Assembly: GCA_030704615.1 (NCBI GenBank)
Contig: CM060734.1
Span: 52,284,042-52,348,041, forward strand
DNA from: Takakia lepidozioides
Taxonomy: Eukaryota; Streptophyta; Takakiopsida; Takakiales; Takakiaceae
Direction of reading: 5' to 3'
DNA length: 64,000 nt
Part shown: positions 40,740 through 53,170 of the stretch, piece by piece
How positions within the stretch are numbered: the first letter of the stretch is position 1
How the letters are laid out: every line of letters begins with the position of its first letter
Position numbers and translations under genes: made by a program
Notes under the pieces: model-generated
What the model saw: the letters and a program-made list of their open reading frames with translations, nothing else
Told to the model about the DNA's origin: nothing
The model's database searches: none

Positions 40740-41705
40740 CCCTCCTCCAGGCCTAGAACGCCCGAAGGACTATCCCCTGCCACATCAATGTCCAGTGCAG
40801 CACTCCCGTCTGACACAAGCACAAGATACAACCCAGGTTGTTAACTTACCCGAGAACTTGGTCCCAACAGCGTAAGATTCAATAAAAATTCATTACCAGA
40901 TGACTCAAAAGCATCTCCCTTGAGGCAACATGAAGCCTCAAAATCTCTGCGCAGTGAGACTCATCAAATGGAAAAAATCCCATGTTAACTATACACTAGG
41001 CGCTCTGATTGAAAGATTGAAAGGTGCCACTACGCCTAGACTTGTACTAAGTTAGGAAACAATAAATTGGCTTTATAATCTAGTTAGTGTAACAGCTTAA
41101 CCATTCTAAACTGAACTAGCTTCACTACCTAGGATTATCATTTATCTCGCCGAGATTGAAAATGTAGACGTATAGCCACAAGTATAGAACTTCCTTACCA
41201 ACCCTTTCTGCAGCATGAATCCAAAATTGTTGATCTAATCTGTATACAATCGGAGCATTATGTGAGAGGATGATGTTACTACAAGCTTGGCCATAGCTGC
41301 TTTGGGGTGGTCCTCTTCCAGTATCTGCCCAACAGCGCCTCCTGTGCTTATCTCCCTGAGTAATGTTTTCTGTGCAAATGTTAAGGGGTCACTTCGCTCG
41401 ACACAAAGCAGCATAGGATTCATAGACCGCATCTCAAAAGATGAATTAAGCTCTTCATTCAGTCTTGCTCGGGCCGTCATTTGACGAGTCCACTTGTACA
41501 ATACACGCATGTCACACATGCATTCCATCAATGTCACTTGCTCTGAATCCCTTGGAGCTGTCCCTTGATTTCAATGGGGAAATTTGAGACCCTTTTGAGG
41601 TTCGACAAAGTAATGACCTTTTTCGTTCACTCTCAATACTCTTCTCCCTTTGTCTATCACCACTTCTTCATGAGGATGTTGAAAGGTCCAGTTACCTGCA
41701 AGCTA
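40740..41705 (-). other. Possible exons of an unrecognised minus-strand gene
   Basis: Three minus-strand stretches read like protein. About 41700-41590 gives GNWTFQHPHEEVVIDKGRRV then LRVNEKGHYFVEPQKGLKFP. 41537-41290 gives MRVLYKWTRQMTARARLNEE, then LLCVERSDPLTFAQKTLLRE and GGAVGQILEEDHPKAAMAKL, before a GTAGTA donor-like site. About 40830-40750 gives LVLVSDGSAALDIDVAGDSP. The composition is coding-like and lies in a gap between two real genes. I do not recognise the family, and the order and phase of these pieces are uncertain. Confidence 0.3.
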
Positions 41706-41889
41706 CACAACCTTTCAGAATTATGGTAGCCAATTTTATCACATGGATCCCTCAACAGTCTTTTGACTCTTCTCTCTGCCCTCACAGTACAACGTGTTCA
41801 ATATTCTCAGGAAATGGTGGATGAACTGAGTAGCTCCACAGATCAGTGAATGAAGCAAAACACTCACAGCTTTCCAGAAAGACATCGTT

Positions 41890-43596
41890 TCACCAGTAAT
41901 CCCCAACAGAACAAACCCCATCTTCAAAGTGGTGGAAGCGGTTAGCGTCCCGTACAACAATTGCTCGGCCAACAATCTTTGAGATGAACTTGATGGAGGT
42001 ATGGCAGTCACCACACACTCGAAGATTCTTGATGAGACGGAGGGGCGTCCTAGGGACCGTGCTGATCAGCCCAAAACCAATGGCCAGCTTCTCACTGTGG
42101 TGGCACAGAGAAAATTCCTTTTGCTCCTCCCCCACATCATGCAATACAAAGCGTGTGTCAGGCACATACCCTGCCTCCTCCATCTGTCCAGACAATTTTC
42201 TCAGCTCAGCATGGATTTCCTTGATTTCGGGATGCAATTTGTCATCTACAAGAAAGGTGTGCACCCTGTTGCCAACCTCAATGCAGCAGCGACCTGGCTC
42301 CTTCCTAGCCCCTCTGACCTCCATCATTTTTCTCACCTTTGCACTATCGTCCCACCTGCCAGCCGCAGCATAGATGTTTGATAGCAACACATAAGTCGCG
42401 GCATCCCGTTCATCCCACTTGAGAAGAGATGCTGCCGCCCTTTCAGCCATCTCCACATTGCCATGGATTCTGCAGGCACCAAGCAAGGCATTCTGGCTTG
42501 ATTGGCATTCTGTTAATGAGGTCCTCTGCCTCATCCAATTGCCCCACACATCCAAGAAGGTCTATCATGCAGCCAAAGTGTTTTACTGTTGGTGGGACAC
42601 CATGATCTTGTATCAGGGAATCAAAGTAGCGTCTTCCTTCATCCAATAGGCCATGGCTGCATGCAGAGAGAATGCATATAAAGGTGATACTGTCCGCCTT
42701 CAAGCCTTCTTTTGCATTCCTTCAAATAGTTGCAGGGCCTCCCAATGACAACCATGCTGGGCATATCCTGCAATCATCACGTTCCAGGACACCACATTAC
42801 GTTCAGCCATTTTGTCGAACACGCCCTTTGCATCCTCAATGCTCCCACATTTGGCATACATGTCCACCAGGGCAGTGTTCAGAATGACATCTGGTACAAT
42901 TCCAGCTTTGACGATGTCACCATGGACCTCTCTGCCCTTTTCCAGGGCTGCCAGGCTTGCACACGCATTGCAAACGCAAACAAGCGTGATTTTGTTGGGC
43001 TTCACCCCTTCCTGCACCATTTGCTCATATGTCTCCAAAGCACTCCTACCACACCCATGCTTGATAAATCCTGCAATCATTATATTCCATGTGATTGAAA
43101 ATCGTTGAGGCATTCTGTTAAACACTTGGTGAGCATCCAGAATACTCCCACACTTAACATACATGTTGACAAGGGTTCCGTGTAGAAAAACGTTTGGCTC
43201 GAATCCACTTTGGATAATGTGAGCATGCACCTGCTTTCCAGCTTTCAGGTCTTTCATCTTGAAGCACTTATGCAAGAGACAGACATAAGTATCTGAATCT
43301 GCTGAAATGCCTCCTTTGTTTAATGTCTGTAGAGCCTCTTTCAGTCGGCCTGCCTCACATAGCATCTTCACATGCCCAGAAGTGCCAGAAGAGGCATTGA
43401 GGACTCCCTCTCTTGGTCCTCTTTTGAAAGCTGTGGTCATGGTCGAGATGCCTGACTTTATCACCTGTGCTGCTGCTTCTGCTGCTTCGAGTTGACCATC
43501 TACCCATGCAGGTTTCTTATAGCTATCAATCCAGAGAGAATCATAGGTAATCTTGTGCTTGAAATCCGGCCCTTTTGGATGAATCTGGTCCCACAC
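41890..43596 (-). pseudogene. DYW-type PPR protein, two frame breaks
   Basis: Organelle RNA-editing factor family: PLS-type pentatricopeptide repeats, then E domains, then a DYW cytidine deaminase. The frame 43596-42700 has repeats such as NVFLHGTLVNMYVKCGSILD and DVILNTALVDMYAKCGSIED. At about 42703 one base is missing (MQKKA* against MKADSITFICILSACSHG), and near 42495 about ten bases are missing (MPIKPECLAW against NALLGACRIHGN). The C-terminal frame is intact: ERDAATYVLLSNIYAAAGRW, CHHSEKLAIGFGLIS (the deaminase HxE), CGDCH (the CxxC) and the terminal GDYW. With both breaks the gene could not make a whole protein. Either it is a young pseudogene or the assembly has errors. I see no intron that would remove the breaks. 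Confidence 0.8.
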
Positions 43597-44770
43597 TCCA
43601 TCCTACTACATCAGCTATCAGGTATAGATCTCGCCTTCCTGCTAGCAGCTGACAATGACAGCCTAGATTTGTTCTAGCAAACACCATACCCTACTTATGA
43701 CACTAGTTCCGATGCTGTACTGCTTCCGAGACTTTGAAGATGTGCTTGGGAGAGAGAGATGGCAATTTCCAAAAAGATTTGTACTGCATCTTGTTGTCTG
43801 CTTCTCTAACAGGCATTCACCTTTATTCCTCGATTGGCCCACCATTGACTGCGGTTGGAAAAATATTCATCCCAAAGCTTCTCCTCGTCTTTGTTATTTG
43901 TTTTTGGATACTTTCCTGCTGCCACATGGGGAGTAACATGTGAAAATCACCCTAAACCATTATTGATCCACCCAACAAGCTCACCTACAGAATTCAACAT
44001 GAAGAAATTAGGGACGACTCTGTCAAGAGGGCAACAGGCTGAAATGTGTCAAGAAGAAGGTGCCCTCACCACATTGTCTTTGACCTTGTGTCATGAAAGC
44101 AGCTAGCCTTTCTTTCACCCATGGAGGATTCAACCGGCCATCAACCCAAAAGGACCTCTTCTGTGTGCTTCTTGTGTCTGTAGTGAGGAGAACCACCACG
44201 GTGCAGCCAAATGGCTTTAAACTCGGCCTCCTAAGACCCAGGTGACCCGCCCAAGTACCTCGTAAACACCAGGAAAAATGCGAAATCATTGCACTACCGA
44301 GAAGAGCAGGACGGACAAACTTCTTGACATCATACATTAAGAAAGTCACACCTTGCGATTCTGGTTGTCCCACCATTCCGCAGGATCTGTAAAATAATCG
44401 GGTCAGCTATGCTCCACGCTTCGCAACAGACCTTTGTGCCCGAAAATCCGGCATCATCAACATTTTGACAAGTTCCTTAATGGAGTAGTACATTACAGAC
44501 TCCTTTCCATTATAGCATCAACAGCTTGTCATTTTGAGTTTACAAGAGTAGTACATCAAGGTGGCCAAATTGATCGATGTAGTGGAGAAAATACCGGTAT
44601 GTTTGCCACTCGCAATGTTGTGCCGTGTGGAAACGGTTGAGTGCACGCATTACTCCAGCAGGATTTATCAAACTTCAAACTTCTCCGTTGTGACTTTGTG
44701 GGTCAATTTCGTGCGGGGACTTCTTGCAGCACAAGACTTTCTTGCTTGTGCTCCTTGAGCTCATGTACGT
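43597..44770. other. Upstream of the PPR frame; weak PPR N-terminus-like repeat
   Basis: A 117-codon minus-strand frame at 44023-44376 includes SFWVDGRLNPPWVKERLAAF, which resembles PAWVDGQLEAAEAA of the PPR N-terminus at 43510-43480. It may be a decayed duplicate of the start of that gene. Nothing else is recognised. Confidence 0.3.
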
Positions 44771-44774
44771 ATCT

Positions 44775-44895
44775 CACACGTCCGGACCAGTGTTGGGCGG
44801 TTACCCGCCGGGCCAGGTTAACCGCCGGTTCCGGTTAACTGGAACCGGGCCCATTCCTGCAGAACCGGAACCTGCCAATGGGGTTAGGCACAGAA
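44775..44895. repeat. GGTTCCGGTT-rich hAT-like terminus
   Basis: CAGTGTTGGGCGGTTACCCG at 44789 is followed by several GGTTCCGGTT/AACCGG words. hAT transposon ends often begin CAGTG(T/G)TGGG and carry such repeats. A related word, CAATGTTGGGCGGGTATATG, is at 56228. GGTTCCGGTT words recur at 47166-47212. No partner end with a target duplication was found. Confidence 0.35.
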
Positions 44896-45089
44896 CCGAA
44901 GGGGGGGAGAGAGGCCCCCCAAGGAAAATGGATAATATATATATTTCCTGTGAAATGTAAAATGGACGACTGAAAAAACGAGAAACGTGATAAGTGTGAT
45001 GTCATGGATGAACGTCGGAACCCTAACTTGGAAACGAAAGTTACATCGTTCAGCGTAGAAGGGTGATGACAAAGGCTCCCCCTCCTCCT

Positions 45090-46150
45090 CTTTGCCTTGC
45101 GAGTGTTTTGCTTCTACATCGTGTCTTCAGATCGGTGGTCACTGTCTTTTGAGAGTTGGTGTGGGCCGCAGCTATGGCAGATATTTGTTGGTGCGAATGA
45201 GAATGATCGGAGGGTGAATGGCGATTACCATGCACTCATCACATTCTTAGCAGATGGCGGAGGAAAGGGTAATGGCTTGGGGAGCCTATATGGGAGCAGC
45301 AGCACTAATTACAAAGTTTCACGTGTCAAAATCCTAGAGAAATGGACCAGCCAGATTGAGAAGGTATAGATGCTCACTTATCTCTTGAGAGCCTTGCATG
45401 ATTGTTTTGCCATTGGGAAGTGCACTGGTGAACATATTGTTTTGGGGCAAGGCTGCATCTGATTGCCATTCGTGCTCTTGATCACGTTGTCGACTCATCG
45501 TGAACTATATCTTATGGCAACTCTTTGAACTTAGTTGTCTCTAAATGTAGTGCAGGATCTCCCAAGGACATTTCCAGGGCACCCAACGCTTGATGAGGAT
45601 GGACGAAATACATTACGGCGCTTACTAACAGCCTGTGCCCGCTACAACCCTTAAGATCACTCCAAAACCACCATAGATCCACCAACGAGCTACCATGCAG
45701 AGTTCAACATCGGAATTTAGGGACGACGCCATGCACTCAAATCTGCCTTTGCAGAACTAGCAGTAGCCAAAGTAGGTCCCCATTCTTTTTCCTACATAGC
45801 CTGTCGTTGAAGTCTGACGCCATGCAATCTGTGCCTGTCACAGAGGGAAGGTCCCCTTTGGTTGGAGCCAGAGAGAGAGTGAGACACAAATTCACCATTA
45901 AGAGAGTCTTGAATAGCCATTTGGATAGAACTACACATAGGGGTCTCCAGCAGGTATTTAAAGTAGAATTCATAATATGTGGGCATCCTCATAGACTGTA
46001 AGGTGTTATAATCTTACCTTACAGGAATCATTGTCCTGTCGCTGATTGGCAGAGTATGCTAAGTGCAGACAGTTTGCTCATGTTTGCAAAATAATTCCAT
46101 ATCCAGCTCTGTGATTTCAAACAAGAACCATGTGACGTGTTGGTAATGGA
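45090..46150. other. Intergenic, unrecognised plus frame at 45097-45369
   Basis: A 90-codon frame at 45097-45369 ends in NYKVSRVKILEKWTSQIEKV just before a GTATAG that could be a donor. I cannot assign it. Nothing else is seen. Confidence 0.25.
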
Positions 46151-46289
46151 AGTTGTCATTTGGGGGAACAGCCTGAAGATTTACAATTCGCTTGTGGAGA
46201 GATACTTGTGTCACAAACACCACTTGGGTACAAGTCAAAAGGAGTAGATCACTTTGTCGAAAACCACCTCAAGTGTCCATGTAGGACTC

Positions 46290-46620
46290 TATTTCAGTAT
46301 TTATTTCAATATTCAATCAAGATTTTCAGCCAGTATTTCTTTATTTCAGAGAGTTTTTGAGTTTCTCAGCGAGTTTTTCAGCGAGTTTTTCTAGAATTCC
46401 AGCGAGTTCTTCAGTAAGTATTTCAGTATTTCAGCGAGTGTTTCAGCAAGTATTTCAGTATTTTAGTATTTCAGTATTTCAGTGAGTGTTTCAGCAAGTA
46501 TTTCAGTATTTTAGTATTTCAGTATTTCAGCAAGTATATTAATATTTCAGCCAGTTCTTCAACAAGTATTTTAATATTTCAGTGAGTATTTCAACAAGCA
46601 TTTCAATATTTTAATAACTA
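46290..46620. repeat. Degenerate TATTTCAG(C/T)(A/G)AGT tandem array
   Basis: TATTTCAG, TTTCAGCGAGT and TTTCAGCAAGT recur over about 320 bases at intervals of about 15. Simple-sequence expansion is the likely origin. Confidence 0.75.
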
Positions 46621-46730
46621 GTAAATTCGAAGATCAGTTTTGTAATATCATACATCAATATTTAATTTGCACATCTATAAAGTTCTGCGAGGGCCTCTGT
46701 CCCTGACTTTATAAATAAATACTTGAATGA

Positions 46731-46893
46731 ATTTTCCTCTTATGCAGAACCTGTTTGACGTAAAATTCGAGTATAAAGTCAATGGCCCAAAAACAAAAAT
46801 CGAATATGTGATGTGATATGATATTTTATTTCAATATAACATTGTAAGGAAATTTTCTACTTAGAGTTTTTAGGGTGGAGCCATTACGCCACT
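46731..46893 (+). repeat. Dispersed repeat, copy B (first copy at 26211-26392)
   Basis: Same-orientation match to copy A over about 165 bp, ending AGGGTGGAGCCATTACGC in both. It is followed here by TTTGTTTTG repeats. Confidence 0.65.
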
Positions 46894-47216
46894 AGCCGCT
46901 TGTTTGTTTTGTTTTGTTTTGTAGCATTGTTGAGATCTCCCAAACCAGGGGGCCCAACCCCGGTGCTAGTTTAAAAACATTTTTTGAAGAAAAAATCAGT
47001 TTCTTCAAATTTTGGCGGACGGGATGAAACTCTGTTACATCTGATAGCTGGAGCACTTCAAGATGGAGACATCCTCCACGTGACGCAGGAAAACATGCTG
47101 GATTTCTGGCACGCCCTACCAGTTGGTCATAATAAGGGGTAGATTTCCACAACATGGAGGCTGTTCCGGTTACCAGTTAGTTGCTGATGAAAACCGGTTA
47201 GGTTCCGGTTCTGTTT

Positions 47217-47236
47217 TATATATATATATATATATA
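47217..47236. repeat. TA microsatellite
   Basis: About ten TA dinucleotides, directly after GGTTCCGGTTCTGTTTTA. Confidence 0.8.
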
Positions 47237-47490
47237 ATTTAATTAGATTTAAAATATTTTATCAGTCCGGGAGATTAAATAGCAGTGTCACATTCACATA
47301 TTTGAACTAAAATCCAGCGATTTTATTACTTTTCATTAACACAAAAAGAAACTAACAAAAAAAAAGCATACAAAAATACTCTAAATAAACTGGTATAAGA
47401 AAATGGGTAAAATTTTGTGGGTTGAAATTACTACTCAGCTATCTGGCAAGTATTGGCATCTTCTAACATTTTGATTAATGAACTTAGCCA

Positions 47491-47670
47491 GGATATCATG
47501 GAGCTGGAGATTGAACCCAAGATCTCATGGTGCTTAAGCATTAAACACAGACTCTCATGGCCTTCAAGCATTGAACCCCAGATCTCATGGTGCTGAAGCA
47601 TTAAACACAGACTCTCATGGCCTTCAAGCATTGAACCCAAGATCTCATGGCCTTCAAGAACCCAGGATCT
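47491..47670. repeat. 60-bp tandem repeat made of 30-bp half-units
   Basis: GATCTCATGGTGCT starts at 47521 and 47581, and a shortened unit starts at 47641, giving an exact 60-bp period. Each unit is two related halves built on CTCATGG...AAGCATT(A/G)AAC. On the minus strand it reads as repeated SMLEGHESLCLMLxHHEI, but that frame has no start or context to suggest a real protein. Confidence 0.85.
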
Positions 47671-47689
47671 TCTGGAGCTTGAGAGCATT

Positions 47690-48760
47690 AAAGAAGTTTG
47701 CCATGGGAGCCCACCAGGTCTCCAGGGTTACGCCATGTTATTCCCAAGGGCCCACCAAGGGTTTCAAGAACCGGAACCGCTTAAAAGCCCATGATCCGCG
47801 AGCAGGGACCACCATTGCTGCCCTTTGACATTTGAATCCTAAAACATATTCACATGAACCGTCACCTCGGCCTTGTAAATGACTACTAGTTACTGCAGAT
47901 TGCAAGTAGCGTAACACAGTTCCGAGCCCTTGCCTCACTAACTAAGGGTAAGGGGTAACCTACCAAGTAGGCGATCCCCAACACAAAATTCCACACTCCT
48001 AACTATGCCTCTACGAGCAAATCCACCAACTGCTGTACTTCAGGCACATCAACTATTATTACCCATCCCTTCCACCTCTTACCTTTCTACTCTTTGCTTC
48101 CTATTTCATTCCTTCACACTCTTTGCCGTCCTACATCCTCGTGGATGGTCTCAAAGGACCTGGGAGCCTGAGCTTCTCAACATTCTCATGGCAAATGCAG
48201 GGGAGGAGTGAGGACTCCCCCCCTTTCATCATTTGGGTGCTTGTCCTCTGGGTCACGGGTTCCTCCCTCCCCTCGCTGATTTTTGCCTCTTTGGCTCAAT
48301 GAGGGTTTTTTTTTTTTTTTTTTTTTTCTGCCCCTCCATATCATAGGATTGTCGGTTGTCCCAGAGTGGGAACTTCATAAAGTGTCGGAAGGTTGGAGGA
48401 GAGACGGTGCATTGAAGGCAGGATTTTGAGAGTTATCCTCTGATCGTGTAGTCCGATCTGGCAAACTGGGCGTGGAGAGATGTGCAAGCGTGCAGAGTGA
48501 AATCCGGGAATTCGCTCTTCATTCAGGGATCCGAATGGGAGCTCTGAAGGGGATGCTGTAGAAAGAGAGAGAGAGAAAGAGAAAGAATTGCACTTGTTGC
48601 GTAAGTGAGCTAAGAAGCTATGAGATTGCGGAGGATCTCGTTGTACAGTAGAGAACGAGCATCTGGTCGTACCAGCCTCTTCAGAGTACTTCGAAGATAG
48701 GATTTGATCTAAGATCGGTCGTCCTACGTGAAATACGGGTGATAGGAAGGACTGGTATTT
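47690..48760. other. Intergenic and 5' flank of the PILS gene; poly-T at 48307-48328
   Basis: No gene. A T-run of about 22 bases lies at 48307-48328. The final 250 bases before 48761 are purine-rich and contain GAGAGAGAGAGAAAG, typical of a plant 5' UTR. Confidence 0.4.
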
Positions 48761-51700
48761 ATGGCGCTGCAGCAGGTGGGGGAGTCAGCAGCGACTCTGC
48801 TGCAGTTTGCGGTGCTGCCAATAGCCAAGGTGCTGGTAATGTCTGGGTTGGGTTTGCTCATGGCTACCTCCTACATCAACATCCTCCCTGCCCCTTCCCG
48901 CAAGCAGCTTAGTAAGGTGGGCTTGCTACTTCTCTTCAATTTTCTTCAACTCCCTCCCTTTTCATCTACTGTGGCTGTATGACTGGTATCCTCCTCCTTC
49001 TATATAGATCTCTTCCTTTCTCCCTCTTCTCTGATTTCCTCTTGCATATTTCGTAAGCTTATGCAACATGGCTTGGAATGTTTCTGGGGTGTTTGATGAA
49101 GCAGACTATAATGTGTGTGGTACAATCTTCACCGATCGTACCGTAGAAAGAAGAATGTGATCTAAGAAGTGTTTGTGTGCATTGCAGCTGGTGTTTTCTC
49201 TCTTTTTGCCATGTCTTATTTTCACTCAGTTGGGGAAAGCCATAACTTTGGAGAAGATAATTGAATGGTACATTTCTCTCTCTCTCTCTCTTTCTCATTT
49301 TCGGAATGGTGAGGTGAAGAGAGAATAGGTCACAGTAAAAGGACATTCGCCACAAATATCTCCCAAGATAGTCAACTCTAGATTCCTGCCGGTGGGATAT
49401 TTGAGAAAGCCTAGTTGATTTCAACATGAGGTTTGTGGGAAGATGTGGACAGTCAAATGTTGTCAAGAGGGCAGAAGGCTGGGTTGGCAGGTGGTTCATT
49501 CCAGTGAATGTGGTGGTGGGAGCAGTCTTGGGCTGCATGCTGGGCTACGCTGTGGCGCTTATTGTCAGGCCTCCACCTCAATTTTTTAACTTCACTGTAG
49601 TGATGATTGGCATTGGTAAGCAGTATTTTCTGTGTCCGTGTCTGTCAATAGTCAGCTATTTCCTGTCTTTGTGCAAGAACTACAGATGAGAGCCAAAATG
49701 GGGATTTTTTGATAGTGGTATCTTCCTTGTAGGTTGCGTGCAGCAAGCCTGCTGGAGGGCTGCAGTTAATATGGATATCAAATGTCTGCCCTATAGAAGA
49801 AAATATGTGTAAAAACTATGTGCAGGTAGAGTTTGTTTGAGGTAAATGGTTTTCTGGAGTAGGGAACTGATTTGCCTGCTGGGCAGGTTGTAACTGAGTG
49901 AACACTGGTGGGATTGTGGAACAGGGAATATTGGCAATATACCTTTAGTGATTATAGGGGCAGTGTGTCGGAACAGTGTCAATCCGTTTGATGAGCCTGA
50001 CACTTGCAATACCAAGGGTGTTGCCTACATCTCTTTTGGCCAGTGGGTATGTTGTGTAACTGTAGAAATGTTCCTGTCCAATGGATGCAAACCATTTTTC
50101 CATGTAGATGAGACACATCTCAAATCCATTTTCACTTGTAAATTGCACTCATGTCCTGTTTTGCAGGTCTTCTACTGAGTTTTTCTTCTGTCAAAGCCTC
50201 CACTCAAGTGAGCTTTTTTTCATATTCACTGTGGATGTTCTAGTCGAGTTGAAAACGGGTTAGTTGTCAACCATAGGAGGTCCATAAATTCGGTCCACAC
50301 AAGCCCCCTTTGTAAGGATGAGAATTGTGGGTGGTGCAGGTTGGGGCGGTTATTGTGTACACCTTTGTGTTCAGCATGATGGCCCCTCCTGAAACACGGA
50401 AGGCAGTTGCAAGCTCCAGTACAAGCACGGACTCAGTGGCCCTTAGAGTGGAGATGGCCAATGGCTCTTTGGAATCTGTTTCTCTTCCTCCAGATGGCGT
50501 TGAAGAGGAGAATTCTGTTCCGTTGCTTACCTGCCAGTCTCCTGCATCTGTACGTGACATAGGATTGATTGATCTCTTCTGCTTTTGGTTTTTAATAAGT
50601 GGTTGTTTCCAAATTTTCTTAGCTGGGCATTGCTTGAATACTGGGCACAGACCAGGTAAAGGAAGATAGAACAAGATCTTCTCTATTTTCTGGACCAGTT
50701 TGATAATCTGGTTGGCATACTAAGGTTTTCAAGGATATCACAACATTTTGCAAAATGGCTTCAGACATCGGGTCAGCAATTTGATCAGCCCAAGCTTAGG
50801 TCTAATCAGTTCTCCTAATCGCTTCTTCAAATGGTTCCTAGCATGTGGTATAGAAAAGTACACTGGGAGGGAAGAGGAGATGACTGATCAGCTGCACTGG
50901 GTGTTGGATGCTTTGCTTCTGGCAGGGTTTGGACCGTGTGAGGCTATGCTTGGCACATACAAGATTTCAAGATATCTTTCAACCACCAGTTGTTGCTGCT
51001 GTAGGTTCTCCAAAAGTAGAAGATTTTGCCTGTTTTCTTGTGGGAATACTGTTCAACATGTGTTCCTCTAAAGACAAACAAGGAAGTCAAACTGAAGAAT
51101 GTGAAGACCTGGTCTATGTGACACTGTGAGCTTGCACCAGTTCCATACTGGGGCTAGTCCATTCTCACTATCAAGTGATGTCTGATGACAAACTTGGGCA
51201 TCATTTTGAAAACTCAGCTAGGAAGTTGCTCTTTCAATCGTTCTTCTTCCATTCATCAACAGTTCCCTGAGATGTTACGATGAAGATTTGCTGTGCCTGT
51301 TTCTTCTAGAAGGAAACCAGCGTAAGTCATTGAGCTTATGTAGCTCCATCTCTTAGGCAATCTAAACTCTTATCAAGTTCAAAGGGGTTTACAACTGCTA
51401 GGAGGAGTTGGTACTAATGTGGATGCTATGAAATGGCGTTGTGTAATGCAGTTGTTGGCATTGATATTTGGTGCAATTCCAGCTTTGAAGAGGCTAATAT
51501 TTATGGAGCACTCGATATTCTACTTCCTTTATGACAGCCTCAATATTTTGGGGTATGTGCAGCTGCTCAGTTGGCAGGGCATCATTGAACCTAAACTGTA
51601 TGTGGTCAGAAAGGCATGTTAGACACTGTTTCGAGTGTACCATTTGAAGGGTTATGTACATTGTGCTTGTAGTTGAAATCGATGCAATGTGTAATGGTTT

Positions 51701-52708
51701 CTCTTATGTGGCACGATTTGCATGTCATCTAAACAGATCAATATGTGGGTTTTATTAAGCACAAGCTAGGAACATAGCAGAGCTCTTTCCAGACCTCCTT
51801 CCAATCCTCCAACCCCATTGATTGTTCAATTTAACCTTCAATTCCTTCTGTGACAGCTTCTTTCATGTGATCTCAAACTTCCAGAAGCACAAAGGCTCTT
51901 TTGTCAAGCTTTCCTGCTTTGTGTGCTCTCTCTCATCAGGGTAGCTCCTGCAATTTGTGCAGGGGAGCAATGGTACCCTGCATTATGCTTGTCTTAGGAG
52001 GCAACTTGGTGGGAGGTAGGTTCCATGAAGCACTGCGTGCTCCAATGTTTTTGTGCTTACATCAATAATACGCACTGGACATTTAAGGGTTAAGAGGTTA
52101 CTCCCTTGATTGGAGAAATGAAGATGAAAGGGTTGTATTTATTTATGTTGAAACACTGGGGCCTTGGGGATTCTATTTATTTCTATTTTTATGCTGCTTT
52201 GCAAGCTCGAGAGGAAATATGTGCCATACAGGCCTACACCTGGAAGGAAAAGGAAGTCTGAGAAGGGAACATCGGTGGGATCGCAGGAGCTGGAAACTCA
52301 GAGCTGGGGCTACGTACGACGGTAGCCATCACCTTTACCCGGCTTGTTTTGGTGCCACCTATGGGCCTGGCAGTGGTGCAGTTAGCAGACAAACTAGGAT
52401 TTCTTCCTCCCGATGACAAGATGTTTAAATTTGTGCTGCTGTTGCAATACACCATGCCCACATCCATCCTTGCAGGTAAAGTTGATGTTCTTCCACATGT
52501 GGTAGCGAGTGTGCAAGAAAGATCATTTTTGCATTGTTGAGGATGAAGGTGTGGTGGTAATCATGTGGGTATGGTCGTTACAGGAGCTGTGGCTAATCTG
52601 CATGGTTATGGTGAAAAGGAAGCATCTGCCATTTTGTTTTGGGAGCACATCGTAGCAATTCTCTCGATGGCAGGCTGGCTAATTCTGTACATCAATGTTC
52701 TCTTCTGA
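48761..52708 (+). CDS. PILS: PIN-LIKES (PILS) auxin efflux carrier family protein
   Basis: Membrane carrier thought to regulate auxin storage at the endoplasmic reticulum. Exons are 48761-48916, 49188-49267, 49491-49615, 49925-50046, 50340-50549, 50926-51000, 51452-51552, 51963-52015, 52287-52475 and 52584-52708. All have GT/AG borders and the phases join, giving 411 residues, the family's usual length. N-terminal helices include LPIAKVLVMSGLGLLMAT, FSLFLPCLIFTQLGKAI and IEWWFIPVNVVVGAVLG. The signature GNIGNIPLVIIGAVC is at about 155. A hydrophilic loop follows (exon 5, Ser-rich). C-terminal helices include LALIFGAIPALKRLIF, MVPCIMLVLGGNLVGG, LADKLGFLPPDDKMFKFVLL and the MPTSILAG region, ending GWLILYINVLF. 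It belongs with the PILS proteins closest to PILS2/PILS6 by memory. No defect is seen. Confidence 0.92.
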
Positions 52709-53170
52709 CCCCTGAAACTCCTCCTTGTTTAAGATTCTTCACAATTCTAGAATGTTGCTCTGCCATATTTGAGACGATAGCTTGTGATGCAACCAGCGAT
52801 ACCAGGGAATTGATTGAACAGCACATTCACTTTCTGAGGCCAAGTCTTTGCTGTCTCATAAGGATGTGGAAGCTTTGTCAACAGATAGAGTTAGAGGCTG
52901 TCCACTGTGCATGAAAATTTCCATGCTATTCATCTGGACAAACACTACATGCTTTCGGGAATGGGTGAAAATTCTCCATCCTGACAAAAAAATAGTTATT
53001 CTTTGATCATCCACTCAGCCGAGACATTGAGATAATTGACGCAGTATTTTTTATCACAAAAGGTAGTGTTGCTTTGATGGCAACGACTAGATAACTCTGC
53101 AGAGGATGAGAAAGTCAAAAGTGTAGGAGAACTTAAGTGTACATTGGTCATATGGGATAGGTCATAAGAT
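52709..53170. other. 3' flank of the PILS gene, no gene seen
   Basis: Probable 3' UTR and spacer. No recognisable frame. Confidence 0.4.

Noticed and set aside
47431-47688. Minus-strand repeat protein SMLEGHESLCLML
   Set aside because: The frame exists only because the 60-bp unit is a multiple of three; no start context or domain supports it.
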